A DNA stretch of 64,000 nt from Aridibacter sp965216195 (GTDB lineage: Bacteria; Acidobacteriota; Blastocatellia; Pyrinomonadales; Pyrinomonadaceae). Location of the stretch: NCBI GenBank assembly GCA_965216195.1, contig OZ244151.1, positions 186,001-250,000 of the forward strand, in the 5' to 3' direction. A model generated the notes under the pieces. The model saw nothing but the letters and a program-made list of their open reading frames with translations, did not search any database and had not been told where the DNA came from. Shown one piece after another: positions 44,410 to 53,987 of this stretch (within the stretch, counting starts at the first letter, position 1; each line of letters starts with the position of its first letter). A program made the position numbers and the translations under genes.

Positions 44410-44522
44410 CTCCACCGAAAGGTATCAAAAAATCTCCTTTGTAACACGCTTTTCACCCGTCAGAATCTAAGTAGGTTTGCGCCTTTGCCCTTTACCTGTT
44501 TTTTAATTACCATTACTCACTT

Positions 44523-46931
44523 ATGGACGAACTGGGAGATTTTTCCGAAAAAATTGGGGAAGCGGATGTAACCGATGCGTTGATGGAGATTCCTTCGGAA
44601 TTGCCAGTTTTACCGCTGAGAGATATTGTGATTTACCCGTTTATGATTGTTCCGCTTTTTGTGTCGCGGGATAAATCCATACGAGCGGTTGACGAGGCGC
44701 TAAGCCAAAATCGCATGATTTTGCTGGTTTCGCAGAAGGATTTGGACAAGGAGGAGCCATCCCAGGAAGACCTTTACAAAATCGGCACAGTAGCCGTAAT
44801 AATGCGGATGCTGAAACTACCCGATGGACGTATTCGAATACTTACGCAAGGGCTTTCGCGTGCCGCGGTAGAAGGGATTGACTCTGACCGGGAGTTTATC
44901 AGTAGTGCGATAACTCCAATTACGGAGCCGATGACTCCAATCGATTCACTTGAGGTTGAAGCTCTGGTGCGCAATGTGCGTGATTCGATGGAAAAGGCCG
45001 TAAATCTTGGGAAAAACATCTCACCAGAAGTTTTAGCCATCATTTCAAATCTCGATGACGCCGGAAGACTTGCCGATCTTTCCGCTTCGAATCTCGAGCT
45101 AAAGGTTGATGATGCGCAAAGCGTATTGGACATTGTAGATCCGATCACACGCCTTCGACGTGTAAACGAACTATTAAACAAAGAAATTGATGTTTTGACG
45201 GTCCAGCAGGAGATTAATACTCAGGCTCGCGCGGATATAGACCGTTCGCAGAGAGAATATTTTTTGCGTCAGCAGCTCAAGGCGATCCAGACAGAGCTCG
45301 GTGAAGGCAACGAACTCTTTGAAGAAATCGAGCAGTATCGCGAAAAAATTCAGGAAGCTCGTATGCATGAAAAAGCTGAAGAAGAGACGCTTCGCCAGCT
45401 TAAGAAGCTTGAGCGTATGCATCCGGACACGGCAGAAACCGCAACACTTCGAAACTGGCTCGATGTGATGACCAATTTGCCCTGGTCCACTACGTCCAAG
45501 GACAATCTCAATTTAAAGAAAGCACAGGAAATTCTGGACGAAGATCACTACGGACTAGACCGTGTCAAAGAACGTATCATCGAGGCGCTCGCTGTTCGGA
45601 AGCTAAAGGAAAAACCGAAGGGCTCGATCTTGTGTTTGGTCGGCCCCCCCGGGGTTGGAAAAACGTCGCTCGGGCGATCGGTAGCGAGAGCCCTGAACCG
45701 AAAATTTGTACGTTTGAGCCTTGGCGGGCTTCACGACGAAGCGGAGATTCGCGGACATCGTCGAACGTATGTCGGTGCGATGCCCGGAAGGATCGTACAG
45801 GCGATTCAGCAAGCGGAAACAAATAACCCTTTGATAATGCTCGACGAGATAGATAAGGTTGGCGCCGATTTTCGGGGCGATCCATCTTCAGCTTTGCTGG
45901 AAGTACTCGATCCGGAGCAGAACTTCGCCTTTCGCGACAACTATTTAAATGTCACCTTCGATCTTTCTAACGTGATGTTTATGACTACGGCGAATGTTTT
46001 GGAAACAATTCAGCCGGCACTTCGCGATCGTATGGAGGTAATTCGGCTTTCCGGTTATACGGAAGAGGAAAAGCTGGAAATCGCGAAAAGACATCTTTTA
46101 CCGAAACAGATCGAAGAAAACGGGCTCGAGCCGAAAGATATAAAAATTGCCGATACAGCCTTAAAATCAATGATTTCGCAGTACACACTTGAGGCGGGCT
46201 TGCGACATCTCGAGCGCGAAATCGGAAAGGTCTGCAGGAAGGTTGCGCGCAAGAAAGCTGTGCTCGGAAAACGATTTAAGACAATGCGTGTGAATAAATC
46301 CAATCTGGCCGAGTATCTGCGCACCCCGAAAATATTTCCCGAAACCGCCCTTAAGAAAAACCAGGTCGGCGTAGTAACGGGGCTTGCCTGGACAGCCGTC
46401 GGCGGAGATATCCTATTTATTGAAGCAATTAAAACAAAAGGGAAGGGCAAGCTGGTTTTAACCGGACAATTGGGGGAGGTTATGCAAGAATCCGCCCATG
46501 CTGCGTTCTCATATGCGAAGGCAAACGCCGCCGAATTGCAGATTGATCCGGATGACTTTGACAAATTTGACATCCACGTACACATACCGGAAGGAGCGAT
46601 TCCGAAAGATGGTCCTTCGGCCGGAATAACCATGGCAACTGCTTTGGTTTCAGTGCTTTCGAATCGCAAGGTAAGAAAAGACATTGCCATGACTGGCGAA
46701 ATTACGCTACGAGGCAACGTACTTCCGATTGGCGGAGTCAAAGAAAAACTACTTGCGGCGCGGCGTGCAAAAATCAAAACTGTCGTTTTGCCGGCTCCAA
46801 ATAAGCGAAATCTGGAGGATCTGCCGCAGGAAATTGCGAGTGATTTGAACTTTATTTATGTAGAGCACGTGCGCGAGGTTTTCAGCCAAGCGCTACTGGA
46901 AAAGAATATTTCCAAACGTCGGAAAAAGTAA
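44523..46931 (+). CDS. lon: ATP-dependent protease La
   Basis: This 802-residue LonA protease degrades misfolded and regulatory proteins. It has the N-terminal substrate domain (LPVLPLRDIVIYPFMIVPLF), a coiled coil (IDRSQREYFLRQQLKAIQTE), an AAA+ module with Walker A GPPGVGKTS and LDEIDKVG, and the C-terminal peptidase with the Ser-Lys dyad: Ser699 in PKDGPSAG and a Lys near 742 in GGVKEKLLAA. Length and domain order are normal. Expression together with Hsp20 is likely. Confidence 0.97.
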   Translation: MDELGDFSEKIGEADVTDALMEIPSELPVLPLRDIVIYPFMIVPLFVSRDKSIRAVDEALSQNRMILLVSQKDLDKEEPSQEDLYKIGTVAVIMRMLKLPDGRIRILTQGLSRAAVEGIDSDREFISSAITPITEPMTPIDSLEVEALVRNVRDSMEKAVNLGKNISPEVLAIISNLDDAGRLADLSASNLELKVDDAQSVLDIVDPITRLRRVNELLNKEIDVLTVQQEINTQARADIDRSQREYFLRQQLKAIQTELGEGNELFEEIEQYREKIQEARMHEKAEEETLRQLKKLERMHPDTAETATLRNWLDVMTNLPWSTTSKDNLNLKKAQEILDEDHYGLDRVKERIIEALAVRKLKEKPKGSILCLVGPPGVGKTSLGRSVARALNRKFVRLSLGGLHDEAEIRGHRRTYVGAMPGRIVQAIQQAETNNPLIMLDEIDKVGADFRGDPSSALLEVLDPEQNFAFRDNYLNVTFDLSNVMFMTTANVLETIQPALRDRMEVIRLSGYTEEEKLEIAKRHLLPKQIEENGLEPKDIKIADTALKSMISQYTLEAGLRHLEREIGKVCRKVARKKAVLGKRFKTMRVNKSNLAEYLRTPKIFPETALKKNQVGVVTGLAWTAVGGDILFIEAIKTKGKGKLVLTGQLGEVMQESAHAAFSYAKANAAELQIDPDDFDKFDIHVHIPEGAIPKDGPSAGITMATALVSVLSNRKVRKDIAMTGEITLRGNVLPIGGVKEKLLAARRAKIKTVVLPAPNKRNLEDLPQEIASDLNFIYVEHVREVFSQALLEKNISKRRKK

Positions 46932-46957
46932 GTAACTGAAAAGGAGATTTTAGCAAC

Positions 46958-47032
46958 GTGAAAAACAGAAAAACACCAGATTTTACGGGGCTAAAAATTT
47001 TGACTTTGATTAGACACGCATGGTATCGTTAA
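46958..47032 (+). CDS. Possible 24-residue basic peptide after lon
   Basis: A GTG at 46958 lies 11 bp after AAGGAG, just downstream of the lon stop, and opens a 24-codon frame (MKNRKTPDFTGLKILTLIRH...). Spacing is a little long. No relative is recognised and it may be chance. A 7-bp hairpin with a GGAA loop (CGAAAAG/CTTTTCG) follows at about 47053-47070. Confidence 0.18.
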   Translation: MKNRKTPDFTGLKILTLIRHAWYR

Positions 47033-47148
47033 AGAGGTTTTGTGTCTCTATCGAAAAGGGAACTTTTCGTGCGAGTACGCGTTTATCATTAAGTAACTAA
47101 ATTAATAGTAATTATATATAGCAAGATTGTATCCATTTGGATAGTTTT

Positions 47149-48957
47149 ATGTTTTTCAAAAATTTCGCATCATTTTATTACAAGGTTTTAGGAGTATCCG
47201 CTGCGGTTTGTTTTTTTACCTCATTTGGCATCAGTCAAAATCCCCGTCTGGATGAGAGCAATAACACTACGAAGCCTGCACAAGTAGTAAGTGCTGAGCA
47301 AAAAGTAAATCAGATTACGAAGGATTCCGGAATCTATTTCAAACAGGGTTTGTATCACCTTGTTGATCGACGCGGAAACGAAGCGCGCGGCGAATTCGAT
47401 AAGTCGGTCGAGGTTTTCCTTAGATCGGGTGTCAACGTAAAACGCAATAAGAAATTGCGCGAATGCTATAACCAGCTAATCGAGACGATTTATAGGATCG
47501 AATTTCCATCGAGCGGGCAACAGGCGAATCTTCGCGGTTTGTCGGCGGTCTGCGGATGGAACATAAAAACCGACTTAGCGGATACAGTTGCCAAAGGTTT
47601 CAGGTCTGCTCCTGCAAATAGCGAGGACAAGTTGATTTCGTCTCCGAAATCGTATTCGACTACCACGGCTCAGAACGTAAAAGTTGGATTCACGGAGCAG
47701 AAGTTTGAACCTTCGCCGCGAGATGAATTGGCAAAACTCGAACTTAACGAAGTTGAAACCAGAGTTGACACACCGGAAGCACGTCAGGAATACGAATACA
47801 TAAGAGTAGCTGTAGAGCGAAATCGCTCACTCGGATTTTCGTTCCAGATGCATCGTCTCGTGCAGCAGTTTATTAATTACTATCGCGGTCGCGGTCGGCG
47901 GACGATGGAAGTAGGTCTTTATCGCTCCGGCTTGTTTATGTCGATGGCGCGCCGAATTTTCCGCGAGGAAGGCGTGCCGGAAAATGTGGCTTGGCTTGGT
48001 CAGGTGGAGAGTGCCTGGAAGCCCACTGCTCATTCATGGGCGGCGGCTGCTGGATTGTGGCAGTTTATTCCGGGAACGGGAAGTCGCTACGGACTAAGAC
48101 GCACAGCTTATTTAGACGAACGACAGAGTTTTGAAAAGGCGACTCGAGCCTCGGCGCGTTATCTTAGATTTTTAGCAAACCGCTACGGCGGAAATTGGGA
48201 GCTTGCAATTGCGGGTTATAACTGCGGCGAAGGAAATGTGGATCGGGCGATCCGCAGAGCTGGACGCAGAAATTTTTGGGCTGCTTATCCATACCTTCCG
48301 CGCGAGACCAGAAACTACGTTCCCAATATCTTAGCGACGATTATCATTGCGAATAACCCCGGCAAATATGGTTTTGGGCATGTTAGGCCTGCGCGTCCTT
48401 TGAGATACGATCGCGTCAGAGTACCGTCTTCGACCAGGCTTAGTTTAGTAGCTCAGGCATCTGGCACGAGCGTAAACTATCTGCGTTATCTCAACCCGGA
48501 GCTTCGTTCGAACAGGACTCCGCCGGAGCCGTATGTTATTCGAGTACCGAGCTCGCGTGGGCGAAAAGTGGTAGCGCTTTTCCGTCGTATGCCGAAATCG
48601 AGTAGGGCACGGGCGACGATAGCGAAATCTAATCGCGGCGAAACGTGGGAGAGTCTCTCTCGTCGAACCGGTATTAGCGTGGCGGAATTGAGACGTGCGA
48701 ATCCGGGTATGAAACGACCCACCGGGCGTGTGATTGCACCCGTTAAAGGAAACTCTGTTACCAGAACCTCCTATTCGCGGCGAACGTCTCCGAGCCGCCG
48801 TGCAAATATCAAAACTGTTAAGGCGAAAGCCGGCGATACGGTTGAGAAACTTGCAAAACGGCATAAGGTTTCCCCTACGGAAGTTGCGAAGTTTAATGGT
48901 TTGTTTACAACCTCGAGGCTAAATGCAGGGCGCGAGATTAAGATTCCCTTGAAGTAA
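47149..48957 (+). CDS. Lytic transglycosylase with LysM repeats (MltD-like)
   Basis: From ATG 47149 this is a 602-residue exported protein: signal peptide (VSAAVCFFTSFGISQ), a helical region, an SLT domain with catalytic Glu in WLGQVESAWKPTAHSWAAAA, then GLWQFIPGTGSRYGL and AGYNCGEGNVDRAI. Divergent LysM modules occupy about residues 420-600, ending with AKAGDTVEKLAKRHKVSPTE. It should cleave glycan strands and bind peptidoglycan through LysM. A TTG four codons upstream is an alternative start. The arginine-rich C-terminal half is unusual. A terminator follows. Confidence 0.9.
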   Translation: MFFKNFASFYYKVLGVSAAVCFFTSFGISQNPRLDESNNTTKPAQVVSAEQKVNQITKDSGIYFKQGLYHLVDRRGNEARGEFDKSVEVFLRSGVNVKRNKKLRECYNQLIETIYRIEFPSSGQQANLRGLSAVCGWNIKTDLADTVAKGFRSAPANSEDKLISSPKSYSTTTAQNVKVGFTEQKFEPSPRDELAKLELNEVETRVDTPEARQEYEYIRVAVERNRSLGFSFQMHRLVQQFINYYRGRGRRTMEVGLYRSGLFMSMARRIFREEGVPENVAWLGQVESAWKPTAHSWAAAAGLWQFIPGTGSRYGLRRTAYLDERQSFEKATRASARYLRFLANRYGGNWELAIAGYNCGEGNVDRAIRRAGRRNFWAAYPYLPRETRNYVPNILATIIIANNPGKYGFGHVRPARPLRYDRVRVPSSTRLSLVAQASGTSVNYLRYLNPELRSNRTPPEPYVIRVPSSRGRKVVALFRRMPKSSRARATIAKSNRGETWESLSRRTGISVAELRRANPGMKRPTGRVIAPVKGNSVTRTSYSRRTSPSRRANIKTVKAKAGDTVEKLAKRHKVSPTEVAKFNGLFTTSRLNAGREIKIPLK

Positions 48958-48980
48958 GCCCTCTAAACAAATTTGATGTG

Positions 48981-49013
48981 AAACCGGATGTGATTGTCAT
49001 TTCCGGTTTTTTT
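48981..49013 (+). terminator. Rho-independent terminator after the lytic transglycosylase gene
   Basis: The arms AAACCGGA (48981-48988) and TCCGGTTT (49002-49009) form an 8-bp stem followed by a run of T residues (TTTTTTTG). Confidence 0.7.
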
Positions 49014-49119
49014 GTGTCCAAACCAAAGTTTTGTGCTAAGATTTGCTGTATCGAGAGCAAGTACGCCACCCGCACTCGTCTCACCTATGATTATCGGTTA
49101 TTTATAAATCGGAGGAAAA

Positions 49120-50577
49120 ATGCTTAACCGTCTATTCGCCCTGTTGGTTTCTTTTGTTTTTGTAAGCGCCTTAGCGGCACAGAACGCAAATGAAAGACCG
49201 GTTTGGGACGTAAAACTTGAAGCTAACAAGATTGTCCCGAGCACGCTTACAGTGCAGAATCGCTGTCGCCGGAGACACACTTTTGATATTCAGCCCGAAA
49301 ATGTACCGTTTCTCAAAATCAGTAAGAAAAGTGTAAAGGTAAGAGGTGGGAGAGATAGTGTTGTTCCGGTGAAGTTCAACACCAACAACATGCAGCCAAA
49401 CACCTACAACGGCAGGGTTTTGGTGATCTGTAGGAGTTGCGGCAAGGAGCCGACCTGTACCCAGGATCGCGAGATTCTTCCTGTCGTTTTAAGAATTCCC
49501 GGCGTCGCCAATGCCAACGCGATCGATGCGAATGATCAAAAAAAGAAGGATCCATGCAAAGAAAAGTGTGAAGATCTGCTAAACGCTGCAAATGCAAAGG
49601 TTGACGCCGCCAAAACCGCGCAGGATGCGGCAGATGCCGAAAAACAAAAAGCCAAAATCGCCGAAGATGCCGCCGTAAGTGCCGAGAAAAACGCAAGGAA
49701 CGCGGAAGAATTGGCGACAGAAAAACCGCGAAGCGATCATGCCATAATCAACGGCGAAAAATTCACTACGGCTGACACCGAGTATCGCCGAATGCTTCAG
49801 GCTCAGATAAATGCGGATCACAAAGCAGGTAAGATTTCGAACGAAGAACACGAGCGTCGTACGAAGGCGAATACCAACAGGAAAGCTCGTGAAGAACGTT
49901 TGAAAAATCTTGCGAGGCTTAAGAAAGAAGCAGCGAAGGCTCGGGCGGCTGCTAATGCCTCCAGAAAGAAGGCGAATGAGGCGAAAAGTAAGACTGACAC
50001 CGCCCAAAAGGCTGCCGACGCCGCTCGAAAGGCAGCTGAGGGAGCCCGAAAGGCTTACGAAGATTGCTTGAAAAAAGCCAAAGAAGAATGTGATAAGCTC
50101 AAAGCCTTGGAGGCTAAACGGCTAGCTGAAGCGAAGGCGGCCGAGGATGCCAAACTCGCTGCCGAACAGGCGAAAGCAGCTGAAGAGAAAGCACGCGAGG
50201 ATCGAATAAGAGAAAGGAAGCGGCTGATTGCGCTTATTAAGAAGTTGGGTCTGGTAAGCGAAACCGCAGCTAAAGTGCCCGGGATTTGGGATTGGCTGCC
50301 CGATATTATGGAGGTTCCGGTTGGAACGCTTGCCGAGCACGTTGCTGCTGTACCGGTTCCGACGGATAGTTTGAAAGCGGTCGGCGGTCTATACGGATTG
50401 ATCGGGCAGATGCTCAATCCTTGTAATGACGCCGCTGGAAAGCGTACGCTGCTTTTTAAGTTGAATGATCTGGGATACTCAGACGCCGACGCTTTGACTG
50501 AGCTCGAACGGCTTTGCAACTTTATGAAAGAAGCCAAAGCAAAATTGGAGGCAGTAGCTAAAAGTCAGCAGAATTAA
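49120..50577 (+). CDS. Exported protein with Ig-like head and TolA-like alanine-rich coiled coil
   Basis: This 485-residue protein has an excellent ribosome site (GGAGG), a signal peptide (LFALLVSFVFVSALAAQ) and a beta-rich N-terminal domain of about 110 residues. Its segment VQNRCRRRHTFDIQPENVPF and later FNTNNMQPNTYNGRVLVICRSC resemble MSP/Hydin-type Ig-like domains. Residues about 155-345 are an Ala/Lys/Glu coiled coil of TolA character. A folded C-terminal part of about 130 residues follows. It may span the periplasm. No family was recognised and the role is unknown. Confidence 0.75.
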   Translation: MLNRLFALLVSFVFVSALAAQNANERPVWDVKLEANKIVPSTLTVQNRCRRRHTFDIQPENVPFLKISKKSVKVRGGRDSVVPVKFNTNNMQPNTYNGRVLVICRSCGKEPTCTQDREILPVVLRIPGVANANAIDANDQKKKDPCKEKCEDLLNAANAKVDAAKTAQDAADAEKQKAKIAEDAAVSAEKNARNAEELATEKPRSDHAIINGEKFTTADTEYRRMLQAQINADHKAGKISNEEHERRTKANTNRKAREERLKNLARLKKEAAKARAAANASRKKANEAKSKTDTAQKAADAARKAAEGARKAYEDCLKKAKEECDKLKALEAKRLAEAKAAEDAKLAAEQAKAAEEKAREDRIRERKRLIALIKKLGLVSETAAKVPGIWDWLPDIMEVPVGTLAEHVAAVPVPTDSLKAVGGLYGLIGQMLNPCNDAAGKRTLLFKLNDLGYSDADALTELERLCNFMKEAKAKLEAVAKSQQN

Positions 50578-50603
50578 TTTGCGTAGCTTAAAGAGGGTCT
50601 GGT

Positions 50604-51233
50604 TTGGTAAAAATACGTTACGCCTTAACAATTTCGACACTTGTTTGCACAATATTTACAGCGAATATTGATAGCCATTCGAGTGTCGATTTTTCGTCCG
50701 GTTCGTTACGTGCTTCCTCAATACCCAAGTGGCTTCAAGATCATATGATCTATATGACAAGCGGTACCGGCCGCTGGGTTGCAGATAACTCAAAGTATCG
50801 AAGTGAGAACGAAAGCTATGAGCAATATGTAACCGAATGGAAATGGGGGGTTGGGAAAAATAGCGTTAGCGGGAGACTTTTTTCTTATCGAAACGGAGAG
50901 GAGACTCCAAATTTTTGGGAGTATAAGCTTTTCTGGCATCCAAAGGAAGAAAAGGCGATCCTACAGCAGTTTGGCGGAAACGGGATTTATGGCGTTGGCG
51001 AAATGTCTACTCTTTCGACAGCTGTTCAAACCGAACGATCCGTTGAGATCAATTTTTACGGACCGGATGGGTCCAGCTGGAAGGATCTTCACAAGATCTA
51101 CGAAAAGAAGGACGAACACGAAACAATTTCCTTTGATTTTAAGCAGGGGATCTGGGTTGAACGCCGCAGCTACACTTGGAAAAAAGTTGTTCCAGCCCCT
51201 ACACCCGAAACAGTACCGGACGACTTGGGCTAG
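50604..51233 (+). CDS. Exported protein of unknown function
   Basis: This 209-residue protein starts at a TTG with AGAGGG nearby and has a signal peptide (YALTISTLVCTIFTANIDS). The mature part is rich in Trp and Tyr (WLQDHMIYMTSGTGRWVADN, EWKWGVGKNSVSGRLF), with a pattern of short beta strands like lipocalin-type or DUF1579-like domains. It may bind a small ligand. It overlaps the convergent cyclase gene by 35 bp at the 3' end. It follows the coiled-coil gene by 26 bp on the same strand. Confidence 0.65.
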   Translation: MVKIRYALTISTLVCTIFTANIDSHSSVDFSSGSLRASSIPKWLQDHMIYMTSGTGRWVADNSKYRSENESYEQYVTEWKWGVGKNSVSGRLFSYRNGEETPNFWEYKLFWHPKEEKAILQQFGGNGIYGVGEMSTLSTAVQTERSVEINFYGPDGSSWKDLHKIYEKKDEHETISFDFKQGIWVERRSYTWKKVVPAPTPETVPDDLG

Positions 51234-51999
51234 TGTCTGATTCAAAGGGAGCAATCTGCAGATTGAGAAGATACTCGCCGTCGGCAATTTTGTTTGGAAC
51301 GTAAATTAGCTCGGTGATCGTACTTGAAACCCGCGTCTCATCGTTTATTTCAAACTTTCCTTCTTCGACCATCCAAAACTTTCTATGGTTTGATAATTTC
51401 CCCCCATCGAATATTCTGTCAATTGAAGGTAAATCGACAAGAAGGTGTTTAACCCCAATCTCCACAATAAGATCCATCGCCTCGCTAGAAAAAAAAGGCG
51501 GCACATAATCGCCATATTTTTTCTCTAACTTTGAGTCGCTATTTGGGATGGTTCGAACGATCAGGGCATCACCAACCGTCGTTTTCGATATTTGAGCGCT
51601 AATCGAGCTTCTCGTAATCAACGCGTCATTCTTATCAACCGGAGCAGAGTAGCTTTCCTTAAAGTCACTAGCTTCCTCGGGCTCAACGGATATCAACGTG
51701 GCGCGCATGAGCGAATCTTTCAAACAGCCTCTTACTGAGATTCTTTCATTTGTTATGTGTCCCACGCATTCGGTGTGGGTGCCGTTGCAGTGAGGGATGA
51801 AGGTGTACTGCTCGAAATTTACGCTTCCGCCCTGTCTGGTATCGCCTACAAGCTCACCCGCTTTAACGGGGTTCGATCTTGCCGTTTCTACTCCGTAAGC
51901 GTTAGGCTGCTTGCCGCCGAACTTTAGGGGAATCGAGATATCAAGCGGCTCATTATTAAACTGAACTTTCCGTGTTTCTTCTTCCAAAGAGATAGACAT
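51199..51999 (-). CDS. Cyclase-family (kynurenine formamidase-like) hydrolase
   Basis: From ATG 51999 (MSISLEEETRK) this is a 266-residue protein of the PF04199 fold that includes kynurenine formamidase KynB. The metal motif appears as HCNGTHTECVGH, where KynB has HxGTHxDxPxH, so the aspartate is replaced by glutamate and the proline by valine-glycine. VGDALIVRT, the PFFSSEAMDLIVEIGVKHL segment and LVDLPSIDR are family features. Because kmo and kynU lie 7-11 kb away, a role in tryptophan breakdown is possible but unproven. A TTG start eight codons upstream is an alternative. Confidence 0.75.
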   Translation of the reverse strand: MSISLEEETRKVQFNNEPLDISIPLKFGGKQPNAYGVETARSNPVKAGELVGDTRQGGSVNFEQYTFIPHCNGTHTECVGHITNERISVRGCLKDSLMRATLISVEPEEASDFKESYSAPVDKNDALITRSSISAQISKTTVGDALIVRTIPNSDSKLEKKYGDYVPPFFSSEAMDLIVEIGVKHLLVDLPSIDRIFDGGKLSNHRKFWMVEEGKFEINDETRVSSTITELIYVPNKIADGEYLLNLQIAPFESDTSPSRPVLFRV

Positions 52000-52159
52000 A
52001 TTAACTTGTAAACGCTTCTGCAAGTTATAGATATACTAACAGCGGCACAAAAAAATACCGAGGCGTCAAAGCTAATATCGCAACGCCACGGTTTAAAGAA
52101 GCTACAATTTTAACCCAAATAAGGTTTTAAGGTTATCTGAGTTTAGAATACAAAGAGAC

Positions 52160-52912
52160 TCAAACTTCTGGAGTCTCATGGTCGAAAATTATCTCTTCAT
52201 CGTCGAAGAGAAAACCTTCTGAGGTGAAATTCGGGTTTAACTCGTTTACGCGCAGCATAGCGGCTGTTCGCGTTTCAACTCCAAGTTTAATATAGATATG
52301 TTCGACGTGTTTTTGCACCGTCCTTTTACTGATGCCGAGCAGAATACCGATTTCCGAATTCGTTTTTCCTTTAGCAATCAGAAAAAGGACCTCCGATTCG
52401 CGTTTAGTAAGCCCTAGTGCCATCAGGCTTTCCGGTTGAATCTGAACCGTTTCCCTGAGCAAAAGAGTTTTTCTGCGCTTTCGATTATCTACAATTAGCC
52501 TGATTCTCAACTCGCCATCATCATTTTCGATTACAAACGGCTCGTAGGTCATCGAAACCCCGTCACCCGAACCAGAAAACTTATGATCTTCCATCCATTC
52601 CGCTAGTTTTACCGGAAGACCATTCGATTCGGTCTCCTCGTCAGGGAAATACTTGGCGAGCATTTTCTCGGTGAATTCCGTAGCCTGACCAACTCTACCA
52701 CGGCTATCGAAAACCATGGCCCCTTGGTGCCAGATTTCCAAAAGCGACTCTAGCCAGTTGGCTTCGTTTTCGTTAGATCTCGGTTGTATAACTGTTGAAA
52801 GTACAAGGCTTAGATTCCGTTTACGCTGATAAAGGGGCGTAAACTCACCTTTAAACGAGGTTGTGAGCGCTGAGAAACGATTTATAATATTCGTTCTTCT
52901 GTAGTTTTTCAT
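52160..52912 (-). CDS. LuxR-family transcriptional regulator
   Basis: From ATG 52912 (MKNYRRTNI) this is a 250-residue regulator with a C-terminal LuxR HTH: LTKRESEVLFLIAKGKTNSE, IGILLGISKRTVQKHVEHIY, KLGVETRTAAMLRV. The N-terminal 170 residues look like a degenerate PAS-type sensor (WHQGAMVFDSRGRVGQATEF). The start is fixed by GGAGGG 4-5 bp before this ATG. An upstream TTG would place that site inside the frame. It precedes a 1-kb gap and may control the PqqD/FecR genes beyond it, though it is transcribed away from them. Confidence 0.87.
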   Translation of the reverse strand: MKNYRRTNIINRFSALTTSFKGEFTPLYQRKRNLSLVLSTVIQPRSNENEANWLESLLEIWHQGAMVFDSRGRVGQATEFTEKMLAKYFPDEETESNGLPVKLAEWMEDHKFSGSGDGVSMTYEPFVIENDDGELRIRLIVDNRKRRKTLLLRETVQIQPESLMALGLTKRESEVLFLIAKGKTNSEIGILLGISKRTVQKHVEHIYIKLGVETRTAAMLRVNELNPNFTSEGFLFDDEEIIFDHETPEV

Positions 52913-52945
52913 TGGACCCTCCGGGCGAACAAACAGTCCTCCCAA

Positions 52946-53987
52946 TTCCGAACTCTTCTACCGATTTATCTCTTCTCCTAGTAACTAAGTTAAACTCTTA
53001 CGTCCTATAAAACACTAATCAACCCAAAAATACCGAAAAACAAACCGTAAATTTCGCCTCAAATTTTCTTTATAGTGCTTCACAGCGCTTTTTGCGCCTG
53101 CGATTTCAAGCAAATAAGCTGACTTGAGGAGACACCATATTGCTTTAAGAAGTGCCTGCATTATCAGGTTTCTTTGAACATATGAGCTTCTTCGTAAATC
53201 TATGTACAGCCTAAGTACCACAAACTCGTTTTCGGTGTCAACGTTTTTTTTACAAGCTCGCGCTGTTAGGTCAAATATTGCCCAACTAAAAGCAAAAGTT
53301 CGGTTTTTGTTCAAGGATGCGTATGGCCAAACCGCCAAGTGATGTAATAACAACATTTGCGGAAAGTCCGGTTCGGGCAATGATCAGCAAATAAGGCGAA
53401 ATCGACCTCTATATGTTGGGTGTCTCCTCAAATTCCCCACCATATGTCCGAAAAATAGAAATTAGATTGTGAAAAAAATAACTTATTAAGTCATAGGCAA
53501 CTTCTATCCGTGCCCGATTAAGACGCTTGAAAAGCTTCCGGCTGGATCGGGTGAATTCCGGGGTCGAAGATTGAGCCGGCTTGTAATTTGCATACCTCGG
53601 AAAATGAAAGCGTAAGCAATTCAAAAGTTTAGGTCGTATTAAATAGGTTTAAGGCGCCAAAAGGTGCGGATTTAAGTCTCAAATCTCTTCTTGTTTTCCG
53701 CCTCTGATCAACACTCCGCTGAATAACTGATCTTGCAAGTGTGTGCTCATAAAGAGTTTATCTCTCTATACGCATTTAAACGTATTTTCAACTCAGCCAT
53801 AGATCGGTATAGTACGCACCATCTTTCGTATCGCATTTTGTGACGAACCTAAAAAACGGTTCGGATGGTTTCCGGTCTTTTCATATTTCTCCGGAAGCCA
53901 TCAACGGATGCGATTTTCGGTCGTTAGCGAAAGGGTTTAATTGGCGGGAGAACAATTAGATTACGAAGTATAAATTTGGGGAAAAAG
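52946..53987. other. Long divergent intergenic region before the PqqD genes
   Basis: About 1 kb of AT-rich sequence lies between the LuxR-type gene and the first PqqD gene, which are divergently read. Frames of up to 121 codons occur but lack ATG starts, ribosome sites and recognisable domains. Two consecutive hairpins at its right end are listed separately. Promoters for both sides must be here. Confidence 0.45.
53844..53902 (+). promoter_or_regulatory. Two tandem hairpins in the leader of the PqqD genes
   Basis: The first stem is CGAACC/GGTTCG (53844-53863). The second, starting at the next base, is GATGGTTTCCGG/CCGGAAGCCATC (53864-53902), a 12-bp stem with one G-U pair. Neither has a T-run. 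They lie about 85 bp before the first PqqD start and could be a structured leader or protein-binding palindromes. Confidence 0.35.

Noticed and set aside
44410..44522. CIRCE or HSE-type heat-shock operator before lon
   Set aside because: No TTAGCACTC/GAGTGCTAA inverted repeat or comparable palindrome was found.
45640..45660. C-run and G-run in lon as a frameshift error
   Set aside because: The Walker A motif GPPGVGKTS reads correctly through it and the frame continues to full length.
53015..53380. Minus-strand frame of 121 codons in the gap before the PqqD genes
   Set aside because: It starts at a TTG without a ribosome site and has no recognisable domain or sensible composition. It is treated as non-coding.
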